Assembly (NCBI GenBank): GCA_018873245.2
Contig: JAEMBT020000001.1
Coordinates: forward strand, 2,852,001-2,916,000
Length of the DNA stretch: 64,000 nucleotides
Reading direction: 5' to 3'
Source: Archegozetes longisetosus
Taxonomy: Eukaryota; Arthropoda; Arachnida; Sarcoptiformes; Trhypochthoniidae
Under the pieces are notes generated by a model. The model saw nothing but the letters and a program-made list of their open reading frames with translations, was not told the origin of the DNA and did not search any database. The position numbers and the translations under genes were made by a program. Within the stretch, counting starts at the first letter, position 1; every line of letters begins with the position of its first letter. Positions 12,301 through 23,869 of the stretch are shown here, piece after piece.

Positions 12301-15300
12301 CTCAGGCGATAGTGGACAGTACATGTGCAAAGCGGCCAATCCTTACGGCGACGACGTCAGAACAATAAAACTCTCAGTGCAAGATGTGCCATCGATTCCT
12401 CAGAACGTTCGAATAGATCAGCGGTGGAGTAGAGATGTATCGATCAGTTGGTCAGCGCCTGATAGTAATGGCAACAGTCCTATCATTAGTTATATAATCC
12501 AATACTGGAAAGATAACGCCACCACCAGTGCTGCCCATCGACTCTATGAAGAAGAAGTATCTGCCGCTTTCGCATCAACTGTCATTCGCAATAAGTTAAC
12601 TCCTGGAACATCATATGCTATTAGGGTTTTGGCCGCCAATCAATTCGGAAAAGGTTTGCCCTCTGCAACGGTCAAGTTTTCTACGCATGAAGAAGAACCA
12701 GATTCGCCACCGATTGACATTAATGTTGAACCCAAAGGAACCAGTAGTTTAAGGATAAAATGGAAAGCGCCGCCAAAGAGCCACTGGAACGGACAGCTTA
12801 AGGGATATTATCTAGGATATAAAATGATAGAAACTGATGGTCTTAAAGCAGCTGATGCCAATCAGTTCTCATTTAAAGAGATACCACTCGCTGGTCTTCA
12901 AACTGATAATTATCAGGAAGAGTTCGAGCTAACTGGATTACAGAAGTCTACGCTTTACAGGTTTGGTAGACATTCATTAAGTTTATAGTTTTGATATTCG
13001 TTGTAAGGCTTAATTGATTTTTATAACTCATTCGGTGCATACTATTCCCAACGTTGAGAACCTGATTCTTAACTAAATTCTTAAAGATAGCCTAGGGTTA
13101 CAATCAATATAGAACTTCCACGAATCTAGAGATGTTTAGTTTATGACTCATTAAGGCTTGTTTACTCAAATATTATATTATTCAATGTAAGTTTGTTACT
13201 ATCGGATGTTTATTTCAAACATATCTTTTCGTATGAGAAACTTCAGTTTTTAATGAGAAAAACTTGCAAAAGACTCTTTTTCATGATGAATAATTAGTGT
13301 TTAAAATCTGAAATTTTCTGATTCATCATAAACATTGGGTTAAGTTCAATACTATCAATTATTCATGAAGTCTAGTCAGCTGGCATTAGCTGATTGGAGC
13401 CAATTAGAAGACAAGCAAGCTAATATTTAACTATTTATGCTATTTTGTTTGTAAATACCGTACTTATATCAATTATTGCTCGACCATTACTTTCTACTTA
13501 ACTAATTGAATATTATATGACTCATACTAATAAATTGATACGATTTATAAATTATAAATGATTAATAAATGCTAATACACCCACTGATCAAAGTATCACT
13601 ATCTATCTATTTCTCATATTTTCATCACTCTTGCTTTGTTACTTTAATATCTATTTCTCTTTTCCATTTGAACAATAGCTCTCATAATGTCCTATTGATT
13701 GCTTGACAAATCTTAACTCTTATCTTTAACTTTATTATTAATGATTGATGTATTGTGTTTTATGAGAACCTCATTCTATTTAGTTTTTGTTGGACACCTA
13801 CATGCACTTCTTCTTTAATCTTACCTTTTTTCAACCTAACCCTTTTGTAAATGTGTCGTGAGAACCAATTCGTTGCAAACCTTTCAGTTGAGTGATTTGT
13901 TAATTAAATTTAGTCCAATTGAAATGCTTTAAATTTATTGAGGAAGTTGTTTTAGGCTATAAAATACTTAGAAATATTCACTGACACACATGTATCTAAA
14001 TATAGAACGCATCATATCCATGGAGAGTCACATTACTAGTTGTAAATAAGATACTAAGCAGACTTTACGTAACTTTTATTGAGTAAATAATTCAATGTAT
14101 TTTAATTTATACTCACAGTATTGTCATTAAAGCGTTCAATAGTGCGGGAGAGGGTCCCTCTTCTCAGGAAATCGTAGCAACCACATTAAACAATGGTACA
14201 TCTAACTAGCTAACTTTTCACATTATCCATTTTTCATCTTATTTTTCTTTTTTCTTTCTTTCAGATCCTCCCTCTAGACCTTCTGTTTGGGTCGCATCTG
14301 CTACAGAGACGACAATTATACTCAAATGGGACCAAAAGGGAATCACATCTGACATAACACGTATGTCGTGTTGACCATAAGTTGATTATTTATTAGAATA
14401 CTTGTAATTATATCGTCGTTTTTTCATTAGATTATGTGCTTTACTACAAAGACGATCGTTCGCCATGGATGGAGATCGCATTCCCATCACCAGAAACTAG
14501 TCAATACGAACTGTCGAATCTTCAACGTGGGACTGTATATCAACTTTACATCAGAGCCATGAGCAAAAGAGGTTCAAGTGATCCGAGCGACGTTCTGACT
14601 ATCAGAACAGAAGGAGATGGTAAGAGGAGAATGAGGTTATGATGGAGTAGAGTTTTGAAATATATTTGTTTAGTTCCAGTAATCAATTTAGTCAACAACG
14701 AAGGAGTATTACAACAACAAGTGCCTCCGTATTTACGCTCATCTGTAATCATTCCAATATCAGTAGCCATTGTAATTATAGTGATCGCATGCTCAGCAGC
14801 TTATGCTTATATTAAAATTGAAGAACGTAATGCAGCTATTCTTAAGGCTGGAATGCTTTCTGTCAGCCCTTCGAAAAACTTTCAATATATAAATACGGCC
14901 TCAACGCCACATGCAAGTGGACGACAGAGTGTAGTCTCAGAAGAAGGGACGCTTTCATTTCGATACAGCGACTCATCGGACAAAACCAAGCCATTGCTGG
15001 CAAGGCCTCCGGTCCCGACTGTACTCTGGGCTCAACATCAAGAACCTATACTAGAAGAAAGCGATGAATATCCTTCGCCTTACGCAACACTACCATTTCA
15101 AAAATTTACAAGTTTCAAGTCTCCACCGACAACGCAACCGCCGCCGCCTCCACTTCCACCTGATAACCAAAATCGGCGGTATGTTCACGACGAGAAAGGT
15201 CTCTTATGTCATACGCCACCGCACACATCGTCTTCTAATGTATTTTGTAAAGTAGATATTCATCATCAGGACAATAGTGATTCTTATGACGAGTTTTTTA

Positions 15301-15317
15301 AACCTCATCATGTTTGA
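9301..15317 (+). CDS. sDscam: Short Dscam: 3 Ig, 3 FN3, TM cell-adhesion receptor
   Basis: Nine coding exons: 9301-9370, 9613-9900, 11534-11668, 11732-11881, 12048-12960, 14119-14195, 14265-14360, 14431-14619, 14674-15317. The spliced frame is 853 residues and every junction was checked. Exon 1 encodes a signal peptide (Met then a Leu/Ile/Phe-rich core, residues 1-23). Then follow Ig1 (about 25-119; FCQ...YSCF), Ig2 (120-215; LTCKAN...YECLAEN, split by an intron), Ig3 (216-322; LVCEAF...YMCKAAN), three FN3 domains (about 323-640, including the conserved KSHWNGQLKGYYLGYK), one transmembrane helix at about 664-686 and a 165-residue tail. The tail has a YATL motif at Tyr776 and PPPPPLPP at 795-802, possible SH2/SH3 or EVH1 contacts. 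The domain order equals Dscam Ig7-9 plus FN3s, as in the chelicerate short Dscams, which mediate homophilic recognition. Only one Ig1 exon is visible, so this copy does not carry the tandem alternative cassettes known from some relatives. AATAAA near 15588 may be its polyA signal. Confidence 0.93.
9901..11533 (+). other. Short Dscam intron 2 (1.6 kb), no alternative exons
   Basis: This lies between the Ig1 exon and the first Ig2 exon, exactly where alternative Ig cassettes would sit in cluster-type short Dscams. I found no second Ig-like exon on the plus strand: no Cys/Trp/Tyr-x-Cys pattern flanked by phase-1 splice sites. It contains an imperfect GA-rich run (10732-10808) and a short (CT)9 at 11311-11328. 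Confidence 0.6.
12961..14118 (+). other. Short Dscam intron 5 (1.2 kb)
   Basis: AT-rich intron in phase 2 that interrupts the second FN3 domain (…LYR|SIVIKAFNSAGEG…). No repeats or exon candidates stand out. Confidence 0.6.
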
Positions 15318-16411
15318 GACAATCTTTTTATCTTCACTTTATTGTGTCATTTTTTGAGACAATTTTTTCCTATCTTTAGTTGACTTAACCAAATTGTTTA
15401 TTGTTCATTGCTATGTAAATAGTTTAATGTTTTTTTATAATTATTTATAGGCCGCACATTACAAACCATTATTGCAATTGTAGTTTATATTCATTTCAAT
15501 TGTCTTTCATTTATGACTTCAGATTTTATTTAATTGAATATTTCTATCTTTGCAATTGAATGAAAATTCAATTTTAAAATGATTTCAAAATAAAATTTGA
15601 TTAAATTATTGATTTGCAATTCTTGGAGTCTCAACTCTTCTGTCAAAATGAAAGTGATTGTTGAATGGTTTTCTTCATTTATTGTTGCAAATCGTACTGA
15701 CGAAAGCTTTTAGTTAAGTCTAAGCAATACCTTTGTCAGATAAGTGTTAAGTTAGATCGCAGCATGTGGTAACAGCTGTAAACCTGTCAACAAGCAAATC
15801 AAATTACATTACTATCGAAAGCTGATATTTCATACCTAACTACTGTACTATTGGACATTTTCAGTGGAGCTATTGGAGCTTTGGCAAATAGTTGTTTTCA
15901 ATTATTTCACTGGTCATTGGCCAATTTCGATAACCATATCTCCTCTCTTTTCAATAGACTGTAATGAGTACCAATATTTGGTACCTAAGACTACCATAGA
16001 CTGAGCTTTTAAAGTATCAAACAGAAATATACAGACATTATTTAGATTAAAGAATTAAAGGGTTGGTTTAAACTATAAACTCACTATTCACTATAAACAA
16101 TAATTGTTTATTAGTTTCAACAATAGATTGAAGAAATTCAACACTAATAGAGATTGTGCGTATTGCTGTACGTTGAATTAAATTTAAAACCAAATATACT
16201 TCAGTTTTTCATTCAATAACTTACCAAACTGTTTGATTATATCAATATATTTCTAATTTAAGTGAAATTTCATTTACGATAAACAAGTTGACGATTTTAT
16301 TGACTATTACGCGAAATATTTAAGTATAACTAGAAATGAATTATTTTCTATTAAAGCAATTATTTTTGATCTATTTTCTAAAACGATAACAATAAAAAAT
16401 GATCAATTAAT
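15318..16411. other. Convergent intergenic region, short Dscam / mRpS28
   Basis: Shared 3' flank of two converging genes. A plus-strand AATAAA near 15588 suits short Dscam; a TTTATT near 16293 reads AATAAA on the minus strand and suits mRpS28. Nothing else is seen in it. Confidence 0.55.
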
Positions 16412-17087
16412 TTAAATTTCCATTTCCTGAGGATCAGTACTAGAAGTTAGTGACTCTTTTTCTTTAATCCTGGCTGGAGACCAAATAATGCCAATGAGTG
16501 TGGCGTCAGCTTCTAATAGAGTCATGTCCTTAGTTGAGCCCAAAAATCTTTCCGACAACTCCATGTCGTTTATTCTTATCTTCACTTTAGCTCCGCGGAC
16601 GTAATCGCTATTATGGCATAAAGTTTTGTCAACAATTTTCTTATATTAGTAATTAATTGAATCTAAGATACCTTTGATTGCGTTTAGGACGTCTACAAAC
16701 AGCATTGAATTTACCGCCAAAATCAATATAGAGATCATCTTCGATTATCTGTACGATCCTTCCAACCACAACCTTTCCCTCTGGATCTCCCAATTGCATC
16801 AATGGTGAATGTCTTAATAATGTTGGGAACGTCTCTGACGGCAAAACATCTCTTCTTTTAGGCGTTTTTGAGTCAACTGTTATTTTCTGGAATTTATCGA
16901 ATGCTTTGGCAAATGACAGCTTTTCTAAAACATCCACTTCTTTGTTATCATCTTTTTCGTTATTCCTTTGACTTTCATCTGATTTGTCACCACTTATTGC
17001 CAAATGCCTTACGTTTAGTCTCAAATGTTTTCCATTCAAACTGTTTATATGTTTGATATATCGACAAAAACTCAATGATTTAAGCAT
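16412..17087 (-). CDS. mRpS28: Mitochondrial small-subunit ribosomal protein S28
   Basis: Two exons on the minus strand: 17087-16672 and 16607-16412, with a 64-bp GT-AG intron (phase 2). The product is 203 residues; animal MRPS28 is about 190. The start is the first ATG of an N-terminus rich in Lys/Arg/Ser/Leu and poor in acidic residues, as expected of a mitochondrial import signal. Family hallmarks are the [11 protein letters not shown] segment, then [19 protein letters not shown] and VCRRP before the intron, and after it the RGAKVKIRI...[25 protein letters not shown] block. Those two blocks are the conserved core of the family. It is a component of the mitoribosome small subunit. A charged Asp/Glu/Asn-rich linker (about residues 35-55) is less conserved. 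It shares its upstream region with FAM8A1. Confidence 0.95.
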
Positions 17088-17596
17088 TTTATAGAATTAA
17101 ATAATTTTGTAAAAATCAATTTGATTTGGTCTCAACTTATTTTATTTGTTTATTTCGCTTATTTGAAAATCTAAACATTTGTTTCACTTTTAAAAAACGT
17201 GTTTTACTTCCAAACTATACGTCAAACAATCGTTTCAAACAAAACATTTGTATTCAATCTTTAAATTTAAGTTGAAAAAGTTCAAAGTTTTTATTCAATT
17301 GCACGCTTTCATTAGATTCAAAATAATTTTTAATTCTAAACATAACTCAAATCCCAATCAATAGATGATTAAAATAGCTATTTGTCACAAATTGAGTAAA
17401 AGTCAGATTGTAATAAAAATGACGTAATTTATGTGAATTGAAAGTAACAGTAAAGTGATTAGAATGTGTTCCTAATTTTGGTTTCATTTAATACGACTCA
17501 ATACATGTTTATGTCATTCGATTAATTGAGTTTAATTTAATAAATAAAAACTTTAAATACAACTAATAATAAACAGATTTTTGTTTTATTGTAAAA
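17088..17596. promoter_or_regulatory. Putative bidirectional promoter mRpS28 / FAM8A1
   Basis: The 509 bp separates two start codons that face away from each other and is the only room for both promoters and 5' UTRs. It is AT-rich with no CpG island. A TGACGTAA word (CRE-like) lies near 17420. No TATA box can be assigned with confidence. The promoter call is an inference from gene layout. Confidence 0.6.
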
Positions 17597-18774
17597 ATGG
17601 CTCAAAATGGAGATGAAGAGAATAATAACAGAAGTCGATCACGAAGAAGTGGAGTAATCGGTGACCATAATATGATAAACAATATGATCAATAACGGAAT
17701 GTTTGGAGAAGAAGCTGACCAAAGCAGTAACGGATCGGTTCCGTACAAGACTTGCAGCGAATATGTCCAACACTTGAATGTTTGGATTTTGCAGATGCAG
17801 TATTGGAATTGGTTTACTTCTAATTATCCCTTAATTATGTCTCAAATGGCTTCCATTCAGACACAAACTAATGGTTCGAATTATTCCCAATTGAATGATA
17901 ATAATAATAGTAATAATAACAATAACAACAATAGTAATAATCAAGAAGTAGGTCAGTAGTTAGAAGTTTCTCTTTAATTTCCTTGTTTTTATTAGATTTA
18001 AGACACTTTCTGGTACTTGAGATGGCGTTAGTTTTTCTGTCAATAATTTGTGCTTATATTCAAATTACATTCTTTTAATGATAGTTTGCCTCAAACTGCT
18101 TAAACCTTATTTGAATTAATTCATGAAAATATCAGTTTAAATGATAGAAAAAGTAATGGATTTCTAGTTTACATTAAATTGAAGTTAAGATATTTGAAAG
18201 AAATGATAATTTTGATGAAAAATCTACTTTAAATGCAAATTTAGTGCATCTTTCTATCGATTTTGAAAGTTTTACATTGTTTGAGTTGATTTAACCCAAA
18301 AATGTTTGACTTATGAACTGAGAAATGACTGATTTGAAGAATTGATTTTCTCTTGTGGCTATCGATATAATTGGATTTAAGCCATAAATAAGTCTGAATT
18401 GAGTTAACGGTAGAGTTGAAATGAAATTGAATGAAAAGTTTTGAGTAGTTGTTGAAAAGATAATATAGTTTAATAAAGTTTTTAATATGGCTTGTAATTA
18501 GATTTACGAATAAAAGTAGAATAGAAATTGTTTTTACCTGTATTTGAAAACTAATTTGATTTGGGCTTAATGCGATTTTATGAAAACTGAGCATCAAATC
18601 AAATTAGGTTACGCTTTGATGAAATTGATTAGATTCGTTAGACGTTGTCTTAGTTGGCAATTGTGTCCTAAGGAGAAATAGTAAATAAATGCTGTGTAGC
18701 TCTGTTTTCTAGTTTATTTCATCATCAAATTGTAAGACCAGAATTTAGCAAATAGAAAACCAAAAACCATATGA

Positions 18775-18805
<31 letters not shown>

Positions 18806-18807
18806 CC

Positions 18808-18869
<62 letters not shown>

Positions 18870-19607
18870 TCCCTCTCCCTCTCCCTCTCTCCCTCTCCCT
18901 CTCTCCCTCTCTCTCCCTCTCTCTCCCTCTCTAATTGCCTTAAGGCACAAACTATCTCATGTTTTCTCAATTGACAAAAAATAATTGTTCGATAGCCAAA
19001 CAGTAGGCTGAGGACGTGCAGCACTTGACCTGATAAGTTGTATATTGTTTGTGTACGAATGTTTTAATTTGTTGTAATTACGAATAAATAAAGTATAAGT
19101 AAGTACTAAATAATTTGAAGCTATAACACAGTAGGTTTTAGCCTGAAAAGTATGTGTTCGTTTAAGTTGAATGTGACCAGTGACCTCACTCCAAGTTTCG
19201 AGGCTTTGGCGTCAATTTAGAACCAAAATAAAAGGGCGTAAAAGTAGACACAAAGATTAAGAAGAGAAAACAATGAGAAATAGTAGAGGAGTATTATATA
19301 ATTACAATGAAGTGTTAGTAGTATTTATACTACAATCGAATTATCTGTTTAGTTGGGTGAGTGCAAAATATCGTGAACGCAATCAGGCACAACAATTGGG
19401 TGTTTGCTTCAGTTAGTTGTTATGAAAATTGGCTAAATCTTCTATAAAGTTTATTTCTCAATAAACCATTATATTCACAACTATTTCTTCTATTTCTTCT
19501 ATGTCTTAGCTTATTGTTATTGAGAGAACCGAATTACTACCAATGGATTTGTGATTGTCTTTCAAATCCAATCCTGTCAATACTGCAAAAGGAGAATAAA
19601 TGTCATT

Positions 19608-19677
<70 letters not shown>

Positions 19678-19698
19678 TCACTCACTCACTCATCTAGA

Positions 19699-19758
<60 letters not shown>

Positions 19759-21264
19759 TATTTTTATATAAGTATTCAAATCGTTGATTTGAAGTAGAAA
19801 CAGAAAAAAGTCAAAAAACATAATCTAAAAGGAAAGAGAAAAAAAGAATTGGAAAAAGACAATTTAAGAGAAGTTGGAGTGTTGTGCAGAAAGAATAAAA
19901 TGTAACTCGATTGGAGACTCAAATAATTTTAGTGCTGATGCTAAGCAAAGTTTTCTCAACCGATTAAATGAGAAAATGTTGAGGATATGAAAACTAAATA
20001 AGTTAACATTTCTGATTCTTTCTGGTTTTGTTTAAAAAATACTATTCTTTCAAACAATCTTTCAAACTATTTCTTAAAACAATTCTCAAAACAATTTAAA
20101 AAAAACTATTCTTAAAAACATTCTCCAATATATTGTTGAGAATATTGTTGAATATATTCTTTAAAATGTTAAAACAATTTTCAGAATATTGTTGAATACA
20201 TTCTCCAAAATGTTAAAACAAATTTCAGTTCAATAAATTAAACTGTAGACTAGCATAAGATTTGTATTAACTTTGATTTTCTTATGCACTATTATAGGAC
20301 GAGTGTATGCCATTCCACGTATTTGGAAAAGAGCTGCTGCTGAAGTCATAGATTTCTGTTTTCTTCTCATACTAAAATTGATGGTCACATACGTGGCTGT
20401 TGATTACCTCGAGCTGATGTAGGTATCATTTTCAGAATTAAACATCTATTCAATATTCATCACTCTCAACAACAGCCTTCCAGACATGCTCTCATTTAAT
20501 TGATTACTTACATAAACATTTTCCTCATCTCTTCTTATCTTTACAACAATTCCTTCTTATCTCTCCTCAAATTATAGAGATTTAGACAAATTCGATATGA
20601 ACCTACTGGACAATGATTTCGACGCATTTCAGATAGCATACGAGTTGACATCTGAGATAATAATAATAGAAATGATACACCGGTCTATTGTTTGTGCATA
20701 TGAGGCAAGTATTGTTTATATGCAATCGTAAGTTACTCTCCAGTCACTCATAAGTCACCCGCTATTCAGTTGCAACTCATTCGTAACTCACTCCTAACTA
20801 ACTCCTAATTCACTCTTAACTAACTCCTAACTCACTCATCAAATTATTAATCAATTGTTTAATCATAATGACAGACCATATGTTTATATCGCGGCCAAAT
20901 GAATAGAGACGGCGGTTCAACACCCGGTAAAGCAATATTTGGCATAACAGTAGTTTCCTGTGATAGTATAGATGAACTGGAAGATGGTTTGATTCGAGTA
21001 ATTCCAGCCAAAAATATCGGAATTGTTCGGTACATTGATTTGATAATCTGTTATATTGTTGATTTTATATTTATTGTCATTTGGACGTGTTTTAGGTCAT
21101 TATTAAGAGCTGTTATCAAAAACCTATCGGCCGTCTTCTTCATCCCCGCATCGCTGACTGTATTCTTTTCTTCGCATAATCGCGCCGCTTATGATATTTT
21201 GTGTAAATGCATTGTTGTTGAAGAGACTGCTATTGGCAATCGCGCTCGACAGAGGAGAAACTGA
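17597..21264 (+). CDS. FAM8A1: FAM8A1-like RDD-domain membrane protein
   Basis: Exons 17597-17951, 20298-20418, 20578-20704, 20875-21029 and 21096-21264 give 308 residues; leaving the last, 66-bp intron unspliced gives 330. In other animals FAM8A1 is an ER membrane cofactor of the HRD1 ERAD ubiquitin-ligase complex. Seen here: a charged Ser/Arg-rich N-terminus, a conserved aromatic block (CSEYVQHLNVWILQMQYW), a poly-Asn stretch near residue 104-116 and then the RDD domain. The RDD has WKRAAAEVIDFCFLLIL (Arg and Asp, TM1), a second helix ending VCAYE, GGSTPGKAIFGITVVSCD after it, and a final helix before HNRAAYDILCKCIVV. The last two blocks match the human family strongly. The third intron is of GC-AG type (GAG|GCAAGT). 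The last intron (21030-21095) is inferred because mammalian members lack the 22 residues it would encode. Confidence 0.92.
18779..18932. repeat. Compound (CT)n and CCCTCT microsatellite
   Basis: About 154 bp of nearly pure pyrimidine on the plus strand: (CT)n with several CCCTCT variants at the right end. Sense-strand polypyrimidine within FAM8A1 intron 1. Confidence 0.95.
19608..19758. repeat. Compound (CT)n(CA)n(CT)n(TA)n microsatellite
   Basis: About 150 bp: a CT run, about 50 bp of CA, short CACT/CATC units, a second CT run and a short TA tail. CA next to CT is a typical polymorphic locus. Confidence 0.95.
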
Positions 21265-21944
21265 TAATTTAGTGCCACAATAATCATGTTGATAATAGTA
21301 CTTCTTGTCAGTGGTTATGAATTTGTGTTTTATATTTTATATTAAATATAATACTAATATAATATATAATACAATATAATATAGTATGTAATATAATATA
21401 TAGTCTACTTCTATGTTGTTATAGCTGTCTATCTTCGAACTCTATGTCTGAACACTATCTCTATGTCTGAACTCTATCTCTTTGAATGTCTCTTATGACT
21501 TATGTTGTATTTCTAAATTAATAAATCTTTATGAAAGATGATCGAAATGTTAACCAATTTTAATATAAAACTAAAATAGTTTCATTTATTTGTGATATGA
21601 TATGACTACAGTGTTATTATTATTGCCATTATTACTGTTTTTATTATTGCAATAACGTCTATGTGTTCAGTAATGTTTTCTCGTTAGCTATAAGAGAAAT
21701 ATATTCTGATTATAAAAGCGAGCAGAACAACTATTTTGTTCACTTTGAACATTTGATATTTAGTTTTATTTTTCACTCTTTCTTCAATTGATGTTAGGTT
21801 AGAAAAGTGGCACATTTTCTGACAATTCCTAATAATCTGTTATATGTGAGTTTTTGTATTTGCAACTCATTTTTCTCTTCTAAAAACCAGTAATGGATAT
21901 CACTGTCCGACTCCTACACATTCAGTCACTCTCTAAGTCTCACT

Positions 21945-22007
<63 letters not shown>

Positions 22008-22769
22008 CTAAGTAATATGACATTGAAATGTTTAGTATGAGAAAACAAATAATATAAGAGAACACTATGGAGCTAGTTGTTATTGTGCAGAAAGTATTGT
22101 TGACTACACAAAATAACTCTAACACAATTGTTCAACTCAAATGAGAAAAGTCGACATACATTAAATTTGTTTCTCTCATTCACTCTCTCTCTCACTCTCT
22201 TGCTCTCTCACTCACTCTCTTACTCTCTCACTCACTCTCATATTAGTCTCTCTCATTATACTATATGACGCATTTAAAATTGAATTTGACATAAAAAAAA
22301 CCAAGTTGACAAATTGTCATAGATGTGCAATTGAAGTGGTAAATGGTATTTGATAGAAAGAAATAAGAAGAAAATATAGAAGATTGCATTTTAAGAAATA
22401 TTTTAATCATACATAACACTGATTAATATAAAATAACTATACGCTAATCAGTATTGCCGAAAGCGAATACACAATGCGTATTGTAGTCAATATGCAGATT
22501 AGATATATATATATGTATGTATGTACGTATATATATATATATATACCTTATATATAACTTACAAGAATTAGCTTTTAGTGTAATATTTAGTATAAAAGAA
22601 GAAATAATTGTGTGTGGGATTCATTGTTAAATGAATGACAAGATTGGACTAAACGTCGAGTGTGATTATAGAGAAAGAGAGTAAAAACTGAATCAACATT
22701 ACAAATGATAATTTACAGATGAGATTTGCTTATTAGACAAACTATATTAACATTAATTGTTAGTGTTTA
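21265..22769. other. Convergent intergenic region, FAM8A1 / bib
   Basis: Shared 3' flank of converging genes. An AATAAA near 21520 suits FAM8A1. It holds a pure (CT)n run at about 21947-22004, degenerate CTCACTCT repeats at 22179-22253 and an AT/GTAT run at 22503-22545. No coding exon is seen. Confidence 0.6.
21947..22004. repeat. (CT)29 microsatellite
   Basis: Uninterrupted CT dinucleotide run of about 58 bp in the FAM8A1/bib intergenic region. Confidence 0.95.
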
Positions 22770-23805
22770 TTAGAATTTTGTGTTTCCTGGCCCTGAGACA
22801 GCTACCGAACTGGTGTAATCCATTCTTGATGGTAATTGCCTCAAAGTGTTGTGTCCATAGCGCGAAGTATAAACACCAGAATAATTAGAATTATTCAGAT
22901 GATAGTTATTGGACGGTAGCTGTACGTGATGTGGTGTTCCGTCACCGCTCGCGTAAACTCCAACCCCATCCGTGGCTGGTATCGAAGTGTAGGCGTTGAT
23001 TGTGGCCACTGTTCTGTAGTTGTCGTAATGACCAGAGCCGTTGCTGGCGTGAACACTGACATTACTGTGTTGGGTATGATTAGAGCGATGACCAGAGCTG
23101 CTGCCGGTCGATGTGCCTGATGTTGTGCTATAGGCAACGACAGGCTTATTGCTGATCTTAACTTCAGGATCTTCGTAGTCATCATCAATATTAGATTCTA
23201 TATATTGTAGCAAAACATGGAAATGGAAGAGAAAAACAAAAAGTCAGTCTAAAACACATAAATCACATGGATTCTACTCTACTGTGGCCTACAAGCCATC
23301 AGTATTACAAAACTCTTGGGAAAACTTTTAGGGTTGGCTGAGTTAGAGATTGAACCCTACTTTTAGGGTTGGCTAAGTTGCAGATTGAGCCTAACTTTTA
23401 GAGTTTGCTGACTTAGAGACTGAGTCCAACATTTAGGGTTTGCTAACTTAAAGGCTGAGCCCCACTTATACTGTTCGCTAACTTGGATATTGAGCGTTAC
23501 TTTCGATTATAAGTTATTCTGAGCTCTAAAACTATAGCACTGAATACTTCTCAATCAATTGTATGGTTTTGGCCTATGATTTAAGAAAAAGTGGCCCAAC
23601 TTTTCCTCTGGCAGTGCAACATATGGCGATCTTGTGGAAAATCAAAAACTTCTACTTTGTTTGCCCACATCAAGAAATCAAATAATACCGAATTGAGGCG
23701 ATCACTTCGATCGACTTTTTCCAATACATGCTATTCCGCAAAAATACATTTGTGATAACGTTTTCAATCTATACGCTAGGCTAGAGTGCAGTTTAAGGCA
23801 AATAC

Positions 23806-23869
<64 letters not shown>

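Larger units (their letters stand above)
17952..20297 (+). other. FAM8A1 intron 1 (2.3 kb) with two large microsatellites
   Basis: Phase-1 intron after the poly-Asn region. It contains a (CT)n/(CCCTCT)n tract at 18779-18932 and a compound (CT)(CA)(CT) tract at 19608-19758. No exon is supported inside; the open frames across the tracts are low-complexity artefacts. Confidence 0.7.

Noticed and set aside
12060..12368. Second plus-strand frame inside the Ig3 exon
   Set aside because: Shadow of the real short Dscam frame, which has the Ig cysteines and continues into FN3.
18714..19024. Long minus-strand frames of Arg-Glu repeats (and the plus-strand Leu-Ser frames)
   Set aside because: They are the six-frame reading of a (CT)n microsatellite in FAM8A1 intron 1, not coding.
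22895..23188. 97-residue minus-strand frame inside the bib tail exon
   Set aside because: Shadow frame; the bib frame continues from the channel exons in phase.
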